Positions 1-9,466 are shown, numbered from the stretch's first letter. The stretch is 50,000 bases of DNA from Legionella erythra (GCF_001467615.1 NZ_LNYA01000024.1:131389-181388), one strand, 5' to 3'. The notes: generated from the sequence alone by a model not told the origin. Numbers and translations are program-made.

Positions 1-151
1 GAAATTGAAAAATCTGTGCTCAATTCATAATTAAATCTTGTTTAAAAAAACTTCAGGGACGTTGCCTAACCTTTCCCCATGAACGCAGTGAAGAAGAGAC
101 ACCCTTTTTGCAGCGCTATACTATAGGTAGAGCTGTTGTTATTTTGACCCT

Positions 152-718
152 ATGGATAAAAAAAGCAATTATCGGGGGGCCATTCGCTGGCTGCCCCAAG
201 GCAGGGAAAAGCCGCCGCTGATACAATACATGCTGCTCGATGAAAAACTGGAGTATTTAATTTCTCCGCGGCAAATCCCTGTGGTTAATATCCAGCAAAC
301 CCTCGTGGGTATCCTCGATGACATGAGGACGTTTTCTTCAGAGCAACACCCCTTACAAGTGCATTTTAAATCCATTAACGTGCATTATGGTGGTCATCGG
401 CGGGATTCAGGACGCTTTCATTATTTAATCAGAGGCTTGTTAAAGCGCCGAGGCTTACTGACCCGGGATTCGCGCATGGCGTTTCTACTGACAAAAGACG
501 AATTGAAACGATTCAAGCAGGCGCTTGATTGGCTGGATGTAGACACAAGGACACGCGGTTCTGCCTTTATTGCTCATTTGTGGGCTATTGCCATGAAAGC
601 CACACACCGTCGCGTTGATGAGGCTATTCGGCAAATCTGGAAAGCCCGTTATGCCATTCAGCGCATGTCTAAAAAGGATGCAATACGTTTCGCTGAATTC
701 TATACTCATTTGCGATGA
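152..718 (+). CDS. Hypothetical protein, 188 aa
   Basis: I do not recognise a family. The product is soluble, with no signal peptide or membrane segment, and is basic and rich in Arg, Lys and His in its second half (about residues 80-188). No clear Shine-Dalgarno precedes the ATG, so the start is uncertain. A weak promoter-like TATACT lies about 30 bases upstream. It is followed 88 bases later by another orphan gene on the same strand. Together with the next two genes it forms an accessory block of unknown function at the window edge. Confidence 0.6.
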   Translation: MDKKSNYRGAIRWLPQGREKPPLIQYMLLDEKLEYLISPRQIPVVNIQQTLVGILDDMRTFSSEQHPLQVHFKSINVHYGGHRRDSGRFHYLIRGLLKRRGLLTRDSRMAFLLTKDELKRFKQALDWLDVDTRTRGSAFIAHLWAIAMKATHRRVDEAIRQIWKARYAIQRMSKKDAIRFAEFYTHLR

Positions 719-806
719 GTTATGATTATTTTGCATACGATTAGACCAAAAACAGCAATCAGGTTAAAATGCTGCGGTTCTATAATTTAATTGGGTAAGG
801 AAGTAC

Positions 807-1475
807 ATGTTTCCCTGGTTTAAGCGAAAAAAGAAAATAAATAATCCCGGACCTGCGCAACAGCTCTTTGTCTCTCAGGGTGATATGCTGCAGGCATTGA
901 AGAAAGACGACGAAAGCGGGTTATGCGGTCCTCTGACCAACATGGTGGCCGAAGAGCATCTTCAGGGTGCAGAACAAACGACTTTGTTTTCGAAAACGAA
1001 TGAAGTCGTTTACTATCAAGCGGTTGACGTAGAACATCATCAGGATATCATTCGGCAAACGGATCGAAGCAATGGCAAGCATTCTGCCTTTGTAGATACC
1101 AAAACGCCATTTGAAGTGGATAAGATCCCCGCGAAGGATCTCGATAAATTAACGCTTCCTGAGCTGGGTGAACATAATCTGATTACCTTTCCCGTTGAAG
1201 GTCAAGTCAAAGGGGAGGATCCTTACCATCAAATTTATTTCAGACGTCAACCACAGGGCTGCGTTAAATTTGATGCGGAAGAAAAATACGGGGAAAAAAA
1301 GGGAGATTGCCAGGTATTGTTTGATGCATTCAAAAAAAGCGTGGCCAGTCAGCCTGATCCATCCCGCCCGCCAAAACAGATTATTGTCGCGCGAAGCTTA
1401 AATTTTTTCCCGGCAGTCAATGAATCCAAGGTTTCTCAACCTGGCGCCGTGGTAAAAATGCATTATCAGCTATAA
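807..1475 (+). CDS. Hypothetical protein, 222 aa, with CGPL motif
   Basis: The ATG has a good ribosome site (AAGGAAG a few bases upstream). The protein is soluble, begins with a strongly basic stretch (FKRKKK) and has no export signal. A conserved-looking segment DESGLCGPLTNM at about residues 35-46 and a later KHSAFVD at about residues 92-98 could be the Cys and His of a papain-like fold. That is only inference from motif shape; no third residue is assigned. It could equally be a non-enzymatic orphan. Its 3' end abuts a hairpin shared with the convergent gene downstream. Confidence 0.65.
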   Translation: MFPWFKRKKKINNPGPAQQLFVSQGDMLQALKKDDESGLCGPLTNMVAEEHLQGAEQTTLFSKTNEVVYYQAVDVEHHQDIIRQTDRSNGKHSAFVDTKTPFEVDKIPAKDLDKLTLPELGEHNLITFPVEGQVKGEDPYHQIYFRRQPQGCVKFDAEEKYGEKKGDCQVLFDAFKKSVASQPDPSRPPKQIIVARSLNFFPAVNESKVSQPGAVVKMHYQL

Positions 1476-1503
1476 AAAAAGCCGCTCTTAAATGAGAGGG
1501 GCT
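1474..1503 (-). terminator. Rho-independent terminator of the 1513-2055 gene
   Basis: On the minus strand a hairpin with 9-base arms (AGCCCCTCT / AGAGCGGCT, one mismatch, 6-base loop) is followed directly by a run of seven T. It lies ten bases past the stop codon of the leftward gene and overlaps the stop of the rightward gene, so it may serve both. Confidence 0.7.
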
Positions 1504-1512
1504 CTATGGTCG

Positions 1513-2055
1513 TTATTTATTGCCGAATTTAATTTTAAATTCGTCAGAAGGCAGAAGTTCCTGGCTGATGCCATCTGATAAGCCTTTGCCAAAATGAATA
1601 ATGGCGCCCGCCAAATTTTCTGCGCGATGCGATTTCTTACTGGCTTGGAAGAAAGCAAAGGCATTATGGCTTTCCTGCTTTTGGCTGTAGACATGCGATT
1701 GAAAAGGCGATAAACCTTCTTTATGGTTTTGTTTAACCTGATTTAACAAGGATTCTTTAGCTAAAGGATCCAGGGGTGTTTTAGCCAGGTCATGACCATC
1801 ATTGACGTCGGCAATGGATTGATGATGATCGGGACCAAATTCTTTTAGTTTGCTATTTAAATCGTTGCGTTGTGGGCAATGGTAACCGGGGTAATCGGCT
1901 CCGGTTTCTTTCTTCAAATTCCTTACTTCAAAGGCTTGAGTAAAATTTGAGATGACGGCTTGGCTCACTTCTCTTAAAAAGCTTGCTTTGCTATCCGCAG
2001 TGGATTGCTGAGGTTCTGTATCAAATTGTTTGCTTTTGCCGTGCTTTGTGTTCAT
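1513..2055 (-). CDS. Hypothetical protein, 180 aa
   Basis: No family recognised. The start at 2055 is chosen over the upstream in-frame codon at 2097 because AACGAGAG sits at proper distance before this ATG and the extra residues look like untranslated leader. The protein is hydrophilic, rich in Gln, Lys, Asp and His, with no signal peptide or membrane helix. It ends in a Lys/Phe-rich tail. The composition and absence of relatives suit an accessory or effector-like protein, but nothing in the sequence proves that. Confidence 0.6.
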   Translation of the reverse strand: MNTKHGKSKQFDTEPQQSTADSKASFLREVSQAVISNFTQAFEVRNLKKETGADYPGYHCPQRNDLNSKLKEFGPDHHQSIADVNDGHDLAKTPLDPLAKESLLNQVKQNHKEGLSPFQSHVYSQKQESHNAFAFFQASKKSHRAENLAGAIIHFGKGLSDGISQELLPSDEFKIKFGNK

Positions 2056-2212
2056 GGTACTACTCTCGTTAAGTAAAAAATGAATCAGTAAGCTCATCGT
2101 AAGCCTTGCTGTCTTAACAGAGTCTTAAGTGAAACAGGATTAACACAAAATTTGCAATTGCTTTGCAAAAAGTTTTGTATTTTGACTGTGTGTTGATTAA
2201 TTTGTCACTTAT

Positions 2213-2403
2213 GTGGGGGTGTGTTGCAGGTACACGGCGAATGCCTCTAGCCGTTCGTTACGTCATCAAATGAACCCGCTCCGGGGCTTATGCGCACCAT
2301 TCAAGGGGCTCTTAACTCAGATGAAATCTGTGCTGTGCATCACGCACAGCACCCAGGAAAAACAACAGTTAAGAAGGTATTTAGGCTTTAAGCCAAAGGG
2401 AAA
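2213..2403. other. Intergenic stretch with nested inverted repeats
   Basis: The 348-base gap between two leftward genes holds no convincing gene. It contains a perfect 9-bp hairpin with a 5-base loop (GTGCTGTGC at 2330-2338, GCACAGCAC at 2344-2352). Outside it is an 8-bp pair, TCTTAACT at 2310-2317 and AGTTAAGA at 2367-2374. No T-run follows on either strand, so it is not a classical terminator. Base use (GC-rich at 2220-2310, AT-rich before it) suggests a small structured RNA, a leader or a degenerate repeat. Confidence 0.4.
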
Positions 2404-4218
2404 TCAGGACTTCAATTCCATACCCAGTGATTCTTCCTGTTTGTTGTTTGAAGGATTCAGCTTCTCTTTTAAAAGACCAAATTTTTTTAATTTATAAGAA
2501 GCTAATGCACGCTGATGCTTTTCAATCTCATCATCAATTCGCTCCAATCGTTTAGCATGTACTTGCAATTGTTCTGATGACGGCGGTTGCTCTTCCATGA
2601 TCGTGGACGGAAAATGCACGTGAGCGTCTGGAAATAACAGGGGAAGCGACGTCGCGACCAAAGGCCCATGAGGCCTTTCCTTAATTGCCACGTGTTCACG
2701 ATGATCCCTTAAGCGGCTTAAGGCTTCCTTTTCGTCATGAATTTTTTTCTTAATGTCCAAATAAGCCGGTTCTTGCATTAATTCTGACTTGGCCTTGTCT
2801 TGCAGGCGCTCTTCCTGAAGGAGTTCTGCCTGTTCGTCTGACAGGGTTTCTTCCCAGGGGAAAGGCACGGGCTCGGGTTGAGCTTCGTCCATCTCATTGG
2901 GTTTAAGGCAGTAAGCGATGCCTTTGTACAGTGCTACACCAATTGCAATGACAGCCAGGGGCAATAGAATAGCTGCAGCGATTGCCGTATAAATCGATGC
3001 AAAAAGAAACGGGAATACCACCAATGCTACCACGGTGAGAACAAGCCAGGCGGCAAAAGTCGTCATGGCACGTGGATGGCGGCTGGTGAAGGACAGTTGT
3101 TCAACCCGTGCATCCTGCATGGCTTCAAGTAATTGCTCATCCAGCAAGGGGGCTGCGACAGAATAGGATGGGCCACGTTTTACCTCGCCTATGAACCGGC
3201 CAAATTGCACCTTGTGATTGGTTCTTTTGGCGCGTGCAATTTCTTTGCGTACCTGTTCATGCAGTTCGGTATTGATGGCTTTGAGGCGTTCTGCTTCGTC
3301 TTGTCCAGGCGGAAAGGCCACTTGTTTCGCAGCCAGAATCGTGCGTTCCACGCCGGCATTAAACGCACGGTTAAATGGCACACCGGAGCCTGCGTCCCCT
3401 AAAAGAATGACTCGCCGGTTGCCGGGTAGGGTCTTGGCAAAGGTGGCGGTGCAATAGGTCGACAGTTCCACCCCGGCAATGGTTTCGCTGTCTGCTACCA
3501 ACTGGTCCTTGAGTTGTGCACGCCGCAGCGCCAGCCAGGGACGAATGCTGTTAGCCAACTGGGTCATGTTGCGGGTTTCTGGCTTAACCAAATCCGTCAA
3601 TTTTAACTTCTTCCTGGCGTATACTTCCTGATACGTCTCCTTATCGACAAAAAAGAACAGCGAAACGGGTGTTTTGCCGTTTTTCTTACGCCCTATCTGC
3701 TCAGAAACAAAATGTTCAGTCTGGCTTAAGGCGGGGGCATAGGTGGTGAGAGGGGTGGGTGTGGTTTTGCCGCGGACATGGTATTTGACTTCGACAATGT
3801 ATTGCAGATTCTTATCCACTGATTTTTCATCATTGAAGAATTTTTTCCTGACGGTGCTGTGCGCGCCATCTGCCCCGATTAGAGTATGGGCAGAAGGGTA
3901 ACGATCGAGGAGAACCTGAGGATCCTCGATTTTTTCGTATTCAATCTTAATGCCTAACTCATCCGCAAACTGTTTGAGTTTTGCTTCGATGGTGGAGGTC
4001 GGCACCGGGCCATGGAAATCACTTAAAATAGCCTGTAGCCGCTCATCGGGATGAGATCCTTTAAAGGCGGTGGGGTCGACCAGCAGGGTATGATGACGGG
4101 TGTATTCTTTGTTGCGTTCAAAAAGAACGATGTTAGCCTTCGGATTGTGTAGTTTGGCTTCAATAGCACTTAACAATCCAATCGGCCCGGCCCCGACGAC
4201 CAGAATATCAGGTTTCAT
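2404..4218 (-). CDS. Membrane-anchored FAD-dependent monooxygenase with coiled-coil tail
   Basis: Residues 1-350 form a flavoprotein-hydroxylase domain. The FAD dinucleotide motif VVGAGPIG lies at 7-14, the ribose-binding acid at FER (about 33-35), the DG motif GADGAHST at 115-122, and the second FAD motif LLGDAG at 272-277. The layout, with an RHHTLLVDP segment after the first motif, resembles PHBH- and MICAL-type monooxygenases. Two membrane segments follow (about 385-437). The last 165 residues are highly charged, Glu/Lys-rich and probably coiled coil. The extreme C-terminus (KQEESLGMELKS) is Glu-rich, like many Dot/Icm secretion signals. Substrate unknown. It lies downstream of the dehydrogenase gene on the same strand after 72 bases. 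Confidence 0.75.
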   Translation of the reverse strand: MKPDILVVGAGPIGLLSAIEAKLHNPKANIVLFERNKEYTRHHTLLVDPTAFKGSHPDERLQAILSDFHGPVPTSTIEAKLKQFADELGIKIEYEKIEDPQVLLDRYPSAHTLIGADGAHSTVRKKFFNDEKSVDKNLQYIVEVKYHVRGKTTPTPLTTYAPALSQTEHFVSEQIGRKKNGKTPVSLFFFVDKETYQEVYARKKLKLTDLVKPETRNMTQLANSIRPWLALRRAQLKDQLVADSETIAGVELSTYCTATFAKTLPGNRRVILLGDAGSGVPFNRAFNAGVERTILAAKQVAFPPGQDEAERLKAINTELHEQVRKEIARAKRTNHKVQFGRFIGEVKRGPSYSVAAPLLDEQLLEAMQDARVEQLSFTSRHPRAMTTFAAWLVLTVVALVVFPFLFASIYTAIAAAILLPLAVIAIGVALYKGIAYCLKPNEMDEAQPEPVPFPWEETLSDEQAELLQEERLQDKAKSELMQEPAYLDIKKKIHDEKEALSRLRDHREHVAIKERPHGPLVATSLPLLFPDAHVHFPSTIMEEQPPSSEQLQVHAKRLERIDDEIEKHQRALASYKLKKFGLLKEKLNPSNNKQEESLGMELKS

Positions 4219-4290
4219 GCATATACCCCTAATCAGTGGAAACGGCCTAGTATAACCACCGAGTTGTTGAAAAACAATGCAATTAGAGGA

Positions 4291-5334
4291 TTACAAACTC
4301 GCCATGTCAATCACGAAACGATAGCGTACATCGCTTTTAATGACTCGTTCATAGGCTTCGTTGACTTGCTGGATAGGGATGCGCTCGATGTCGCAGACAA
4401 TGTTGTGCTGGCCACAAAAATCAAGCATTTCTTGTGTTTCCTGAATGCCGCCAATGAGGGAGCCGGCCAACCGTTTTCTACCGCCAATAAGGGACAGAGC
4501 TTTGACCGGGATATCGTGTTTCGGAATGCCGACAATAACCATAATGCCGTCACGTTTGAGCAGTTTTAAATAATCATTCCAGTTTATTTTGGCCGAGACG
4601 GTATTGATCATTAAATCAAAGGTGCCGGCCAGTTTACTGAAGGTGTTGGCATCGGCCGTGGCATAAAACGCATCGGCACCCAAGCGTTTGGCATCGTTCG
4701 CCTTACTCAGGGAATGGCTTAAAACACTGACCTCGGCGCCAAGCGCGTGCGCAATTTTAACGCCAATATGGCCTAAGCCGCCCAGGCCAAGAATAGCGAC
4801 TTTTTTGCCAGGGCCGGCTGCCCAGTGTTTTAGTGGCGAATAAAGCGTAATGCCGGCGCAAAGCAGGGGAGCTGCTGCGTCTGGGGCCAGGTTGTCCGGT
4901 ATCCGCAGGACATAATGTTCATCCACAACAATGCGTGACGAATAACCGCCCTGCGTCAAGCGGCTGCCGTCGCGTTCCATGTTATTGTAGGTGGTGGTCA
5001 TGCCTTCGCTGCAAAATTGCTCCAACCCATCCTGGCAGTTGACGCATCGCCGGCAGGAGTCAACAAAACAGCCGACCCCCACCCGGTCGCCAACCTTAAA
5101 CCGGGTGACTTTCATTCCTGTTTGGCTGACTACCCCAATGATTTCATGACCCGGCACCATGGGGAACAGGCCGCCGCCCCATTCTTCGCGGGCCTGGTGG
5201 ATATCGGAATGGCAAATGCCACAAAATTGAATATCAATCAGTACATCCTGTTCACCCACATCGCGACGCTCAAACGCATAGGGGGCGAGGGGGGCCTTGG
5301 CCGTCTGGGCCGCATATCCTTTGACCGGGATCAT
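4291..5334 (-). CDS. Zinc-dependent NAD(P) alcohol dehydrogenase, YahK/CAD-like
   Basis: A medium-chain dehydrogenase of 347 residues, the usual family length. The catalytic zinc site is in GICHSDIH (Cys and His near residues 39-44) and PGHE (about 61-64). The structural zinc is bound by a Cys cluster (CRRC-x2-C-x7-C region, about residues 93-107). The Rossmann motif is GLGGLGHIG at about 183-191. The pattern fits the cinnamyl-alcohol/aldehyde reductase group typified by E. coli YahK, which usually uses NADPH. AAGGAG lies 6-7 bases before the ATG. Substrate cannot be read from sequence; broad aldehyde detoxification is likely. Confidence 0.88.
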   Translation of the reverse strand: MIPVKGYAAQTAKAPLAPYAFERRDVGEQDVLIDIQFCGICHSDIHQAREEWGGGLFPMVPGHEIIGVVSQTGMKVTRFKVGDRVGVGCFVDSCRRCVNCQDGLEQFCSEGMTTTYNNMERDGSRLTQGGYSSRIVVDEHYVLRIPDNLAPDAAAPLLCAGITLYSPLKHWAAGPGKKVAILGLGGLGHIGVKIAHALGAEVSVLSHSLSKANDAKRLGADAFYATADANTFSKLAGTFDLMINTVSAKINWNDYLKLLKRDGIMVIVGIPKHDIPVKALSLIGGRKRLAGSLIGGIQETQEMLDFCGQHNIVCDIERIPIQQVNEAYERVIKSDVRYRFVIDMASL

Positions 5335-5375
5335 GTTGATCTCCTTGAATGACGTTAGCTGTAGAACATAAACAG

Positions 5376-6656
5376 TCAGTCTAGCAAAAATGGGGGATTT
5401 TGTCGCAGGTTCTCTTCAGTTTTATCGAGACGTACCGGGTCAGATTGATTAAGCATTTTACAGGTTATCAACAGGATAAGACCGCTCGCCAGGAGCATGA
5501 CCAGGAAAAACCCGGAGTAACCAAGAACATGTTGAATCAGGCCGCTTCCTGCGCCAAAAACAATGACGCTTAGCGCCATAATCGACGTGCACAGCGTGTA
5601 CATGGACATGGGGTAAGGGCTTTGGTTGGCGATCCGAAGCAGGTAGGCCATGTAGGCACCATTCAGGAGTCCCGCGATGAATTGACCTGGCAGGACGGAC
5701 AACCAGACGAATGAGAGGACGTGGAATTGAGTCATTAAGAAAAAAAATAAATGGCTTGGGATCATCAGTCCGGTGCATTTTTTAAGACAGGAAGCAGTAC
5801 CCCACCGGCTCGACAGGTAGCCGGCTAAAGAAATCCCGGATATCAGCGCCAGACTGCCACCCACCCCATAGAGCGCGCCAAATTGCGGCAAAGACAAAGC
5901 CAAACCCTGAGGATCGACCAAATAAAGCGGCAGTATTTTTTGAATCTGGGCATCGGTCAGATTGTAAATAAAAATAAAAAGCAGCGGGGCATGCCATTGC
6001 TTCTCCACAAACAGCGTCTTGATGATGCACAGGTATTTCTCATTTGTCGCCGGCGTGGGATGATGGGATTTGGGGATAAAGAGGGCGTGAAACAGGATTA
6101 ACACCAGGAGAAGCAGGGTGAGCAGGCTGAAAAACAAGGGCCAGACCGCGAGCTGAGTGCGGGAGGCGAGAAGGAAAGCTAAAGCCAGCAACCCGCCTTT
6201 CACAGTCAGGCGGCCGAGTTGGTAGCAGCAACTGCGAAGGCCAACATACCGTTTTTGCTCAATTTCGGATAAATGCAGCAGGTAAAGCCCGTCAGACAGG
6301 ATATCATTCATGGACGAAAGCAGGGCAATGGCTAAGAAAGCAGGGATGGTTATCGGCAGGAAAACGGATGAGTCGGCCGTTACGGCAAGCAGAAAAACCA
6401 CGCATAGCAGGCTGCCTTGGATGGCGAGCAGGCAAGCTTTTTTGTTGTTTTGCTTTTCCAGAATCGGTGTGAATACTGGCTTAATACACCAGGGCAGCAT
6501 GAACAGGCTGGTCAACAGGGTAACCGCTGCATTACCTACGCCGTATTGCTGGTAACACAGTGCCGCCATGGTGGCGACCACCATATAAGGCAGGCTTTGG
6601 AAAAAATACAAACAGGCTACCCAGCCGCATCGTTTTAACAATTGATGAACATACAA
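5376..6656 (-). CDS. MFS transporter, AmpG/PAT-like
   Basis: An integral membrane protein of 426 residues with about twelve hydrophobic segments. The opening (QSLPYMVV, then a long first loop and LPWCIKPVFTPILE) follows the pattern of AmpG-type permeases, where substrates include muropeptides or nucleotide-linked molecules. SSMNDILSDG at about residues 115-124 is comparable to the AmpG signature around helix 4. An AGAGCGG ribosome site precedes the ATG. It lies 41 bases upstream of the dehydrogenase gene on the same strand and may be cotranscribed. Substrate is not established. Confidence 0.8.
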   Translation of the reverse strand: MYVHQLLKRCGWVACLYFFQSLPYMVVATMAALCYQQYGVGNAAVTLLTSLFMLPWCIKPVFTPILEKQNNKKACLLAIQGSLLCVVFLLAVTADSSVFLPITIPAFLAIALLSSMNDILSDGLYLLHLSEIEQKRYVGLRSCCYQLGRLTVKGGLLALAFLLASRTQLAVWPLFFSLLTLLLLVLILFHALFIPKSHHPTPATNEKYLCIIKTLFVEKQWHAPLLFIFIYNLTDAQIQKILPLYLVDPQGLALSLPQFGALYGVGGSLALISGISLAGYLSSRWGTASCLKKCTGLMIPSHLFFFLMTQFHVLSFVWLSVLPGQFIAGLLNGAYMAYLLRIANQSPYPMSMYTLCTSIMALSVIVFGAGSGLIQHVLGYSGFFLVMLLASGLILLITCKMLNQSDPVRLDKTEENLRQNPPFLLD

Positions 6657-6781
6657 AAACCGCTCTGGTTAAATGGGGTGCATAATTGTACATTAATTGT
6701 TCATATGTGGGCAATGCCTGGCAATTGCATCGATACGCGCTACTATTTAAGTTAAGCAAAGGATAAAAAATAAAAATTCCC

Positions 6782-7729
6782 ATGCCAGCAATCAATGAAA
6801 CATGGTTATGGTGTCTCTTTTTCTTCTTAATCACGATTGTGTTAAGTATTGATCTGTGGTTACTCAGAGGGCAAAAAAGTCATCGTGTTTCAACGCGCGA
6901 GGCCTTGTTATGGACTGCGGTGTGGGTGAGTTTGGCTTTAAGTTTTAACCTGGTGCTTTGGGTTTATCTTTATCATGCATTTGGCGCTGCGATTGCGTAT
7001 GAAAAATCACTTGAATTTTTAGCCAGTTATCTGGTTGAAAAATCGCTGTCAGTCGATAATCTGTTTGTTTTTATTTTGATTTTTCAATATTTTTCCATTC
7101 CCGCCCATCACCAGAGAAGGCTGCTGCAGTATGGTGTTATCAGCGCTATCTTCATGCGATTAATTATTATTTTATTCGGTATCTGGTTGATAAACCGTTT
7201 TGACTGGATATTTTATGTTTTTGGTGTTTTGTTGCTGATTTCTGCCTGCCGTATTCTGTTTTTGAGTCAGGAGGAACAAAGCCTTGAGACCAACCTGTTA
7301 ATCCGATTTTTTTCTAAAATTTTTCCCCTGTCTCATGAAAAAATTGATGGCCGATTTTTTATCCTTCATCATAACAAATGGTATGTGACGCCGATGTTTA
7401 TTGCCTTATTATTCATTGAATTCAGCGACTTGATTTTTGCTATTGACAGTATTCCTGCGGTTTTTGCAATTACTCGTGATCCCTTTATTGTTTTTACCTC
7501 CAATGTGTTTGCCATTTTGGGCTTGAGGACTTTGTATTTCCTCATCAGCAACATGAAAGAACAGTTTGCTTACTTAAGTCATGGTCTGGCCGTCATTTTG
7601 ATTTTTATCGGCATTAAAATGCTCATCCATGCCTACATCGACATTCCGGTGCTCATGACCCTGGGTTTTATCATTCTTATCTTGGCTGGGGCCATTACCT
7701 TAAGCCTGGTACTCAGAAAAGCGCGCTGA
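6782..7729 (+). CDS. TerC/Alx-family integral membrane protein
   Basis: Residues 1-315 carry about nine membrane helices. TerC hallmarks are EKSLSVDNLFVF (about residues 87-98) and EFSDLIFAIDSIPAVFAIT (about 217-235), with paired acidic residues inside the membrane that bind or move cations. Length matches Alx (E. coli, 321 aa), a manganese exporter with a pH-responsive leader. No such leader is obvious here: the start follows AAAGGATAA after an A-rich stretch. It is divergent from the AmpG-like gene. Manganese or other metal handling is inferred from the family only. Confidence 0.88.
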   Translation: MPAINETWLWCLFFFLITIVLSIDLWLLRGQKSHRVSTREALLWTAVWVSLALSFNLVLWVYLYHAFGAAIAYEKSLEFLASYLVEKSLSVDNLFVFILIFQYFSIPAHHQRRLLQYGVISAIFMRLIIILFGIWLINRFDWIFYVFGVLLLISACRILFLSQEEQSLETNLLIRFFSKIFPLSHEKIDGRFFILHHNKWYVTPMFIALLFIEFSDLIFAIDSIPAVFAITRDPFIVFTSNVFAILGLRTLYFLISNMKEQFAYLSHGLAVILIFIGIKMLIHAYIDIPVLMTLGFIILILAGAITLSLVLRKAR

Positions 7730-7780
7730 GCACCATTAGTGTGAAATTTTATCAAAATTTATAATTTCAAATCATAACCC

Positions 7781-7789
7781 TGATATAAT
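7781..7789 (+). promoter_or_regulatory. Extended -10 promoter for hss
   Basis: TGATATAAT (TGn-TATAAT) is a perfect extended -10. No good -35 is seen at the usual spacing, as is common for extended -10 promoters. It would start transcription near 7796, leaving a leader of about 85 bases before the chosen hss start. Confidence 0.55.
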
Positions 7790-7881
7790 TAGGTATGCCC
7801 ACGCGATTTATTCTTAAAACCGGGGTCGTTCTGACAATCGATTATCAGCCGCAGCGTTTCGGAGCAGGAGAAAGAAATAAA

Positions 7882-9313
7882 ATGGCTATGAATCGCTATA
7901 AAAAATACCGAAAATTTGCAGGCAAAATTGTTATCCTTGGCTTTGGCAGCATTGGTCAGGCGATATGCCCGCTGCTTACCAGGCATCTGATTCTTGAGCC
8001 GCAACAGGTACGGGTGATCTCCAAATTAGCCGAGGAAGAAAAAATTGCCCGGGAACTGGGGGTAAATTTTAGATTGCTTGAGGTTACGCGTGAGAATTAT
8101 CAGCGCATGATGAATGAAGAGCTCGCTTCTGGTGATTTTTTGGTTAATCTATCGACTGGGATTTCCAGCGCTGATTTAATCCGCTTTTGTCAGGAAAAGA
8201 AAGTACTGTACCTGGATGCCAGCACGGAACCCTGGGAGGGGTATTATACCGATGAATCATTATCTCCCTCGCACCGCACTAATTATGCCCTGCGGGAGGA
8301 AATGCTCGCCATGAAAGGAATAGCAGGGCCTACTGCTGTCATAACCCACGGCGCTAACCCAGGTCTGGTTTCTCATTTTGTCAAACAGGCGTTATGGAAT
8401 ATGGCTCGTGACAATAATTTACCCATCAGCCCCCTTCATTCCGCGCAGGATTGGGCTCATTTGGCGCAGCAATTAACGATTAAGGCCATTCATATTGCCG
8501 AGCGGGATACCCCAGATTACCTCTAAGCCTAAAATGCCGGGCGAATTTGTCAATACCTGGTCGGTGCCAGGCTTTATTGCCGAAGCCCGGCAGCCGGCAG
8601 AATTAAGTTGGGGAACGCATGAGCGCCATTGGCCAAAAGACGCTCATCATTATGATTTTGGATCGAATTGCTCCATTTATCTTGATAGACCAGGCGCTAC
8701 GACGCAGGTACGCACCTGGACGCCTGCACTTGGGCCTTTTCATGGTTTTTTAATAACACATGCCGAATCGATTTCCATTGCGGATTACCTGAGTATCCGG
8801 TGCAATGGTCATGTCATTTACCGTCCTACGGTTCATTATGCCTATTTCCCCTGCCCTGATGCCACCTTGTCATTGCATGAATACAATGGTATGGAGTGGC
8901 AGAATGGCATGAACGACGAGGATAATAGTCGTTTGATAGTCGACGACATCATTGATGGGATGGATGAATTAGGTGTATTGTTGATGGGAAATAAAAAAGG
9001 GGCTTACTGGTTTGGATCGCAATTATCCATCCACGATGCCAGAAAACAGGTTCCCTTTAATAATGCCACCAGTCTGCAAGTGGCCGCCGGCGTGCTCTCG
9101 GCCATGTTGTGGGCGATGGAGAACCCGGTCTGCGGCATTGTCGAGCCAGATGATCTCGACTACCAATACATTTTAAAAATCGCGCTGCCTTATCTTGGCA
9201 TAGTATCCGGCTATTACACCAACTGGAATCCGCTGAAAGACCGACAACAGCTGTATGCTGAAAAAATAGATCAAAGCGATCCCTGGCAATTCCTTAATAT
9301 TCGCGTTAATTAG
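7882..9313 (+). pseudogene. hss: Homospermidine synthase, split by a +1 frameshift
   Basis: The two halves together encode homospermidine synthase, which makes homospermidine from putrescine (or spermidine) using NAD. The first frame holds the Rossmann motif ILGFGSIGQ and ends IHIAERDTPDYL-stop at 8526. The second frame continues QITSKPKMPGEFVNTWSV. Removing one C from the C4 run at 8510-8513 restores AERDTQITSKPK and gives 476 residues, the normal family length, with no other lesion. AGGAGAAAG before 7882 supports that ATG over the in-frame ATG at 7795. The break could be a sequencing or assembly error, phase variation or a recent knockout; the intact remainder argues against old decay. Confidence 0.85.
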
Positions 9314-9466
9314 ATCAGAAAAACACCTTGAAGGATACATTTCTGAAATTTTTTCCTTGTCAAACATTTATAAAAACCACCAGATTTTTCATTGACTGGC
9401 TTTTCATCGTAACGAAGCTAAAATGATCTTAATCATTCAGCCATTATTTTACAGGGATAGGTCGTT

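Noticed and set aside
2213-2497. A 94-residue rightward reading frame
   Set aside because: It runs antisense into the flavoprotein gene, has low-complexity composition and no ribosome site.
7795-7881. Extra N-terminal 29 residues on homospermidine synthase
   Set aside because: The stretch overlaps the predicted transcript start, is not family-like, and a much better ribosome site precedes 7882.
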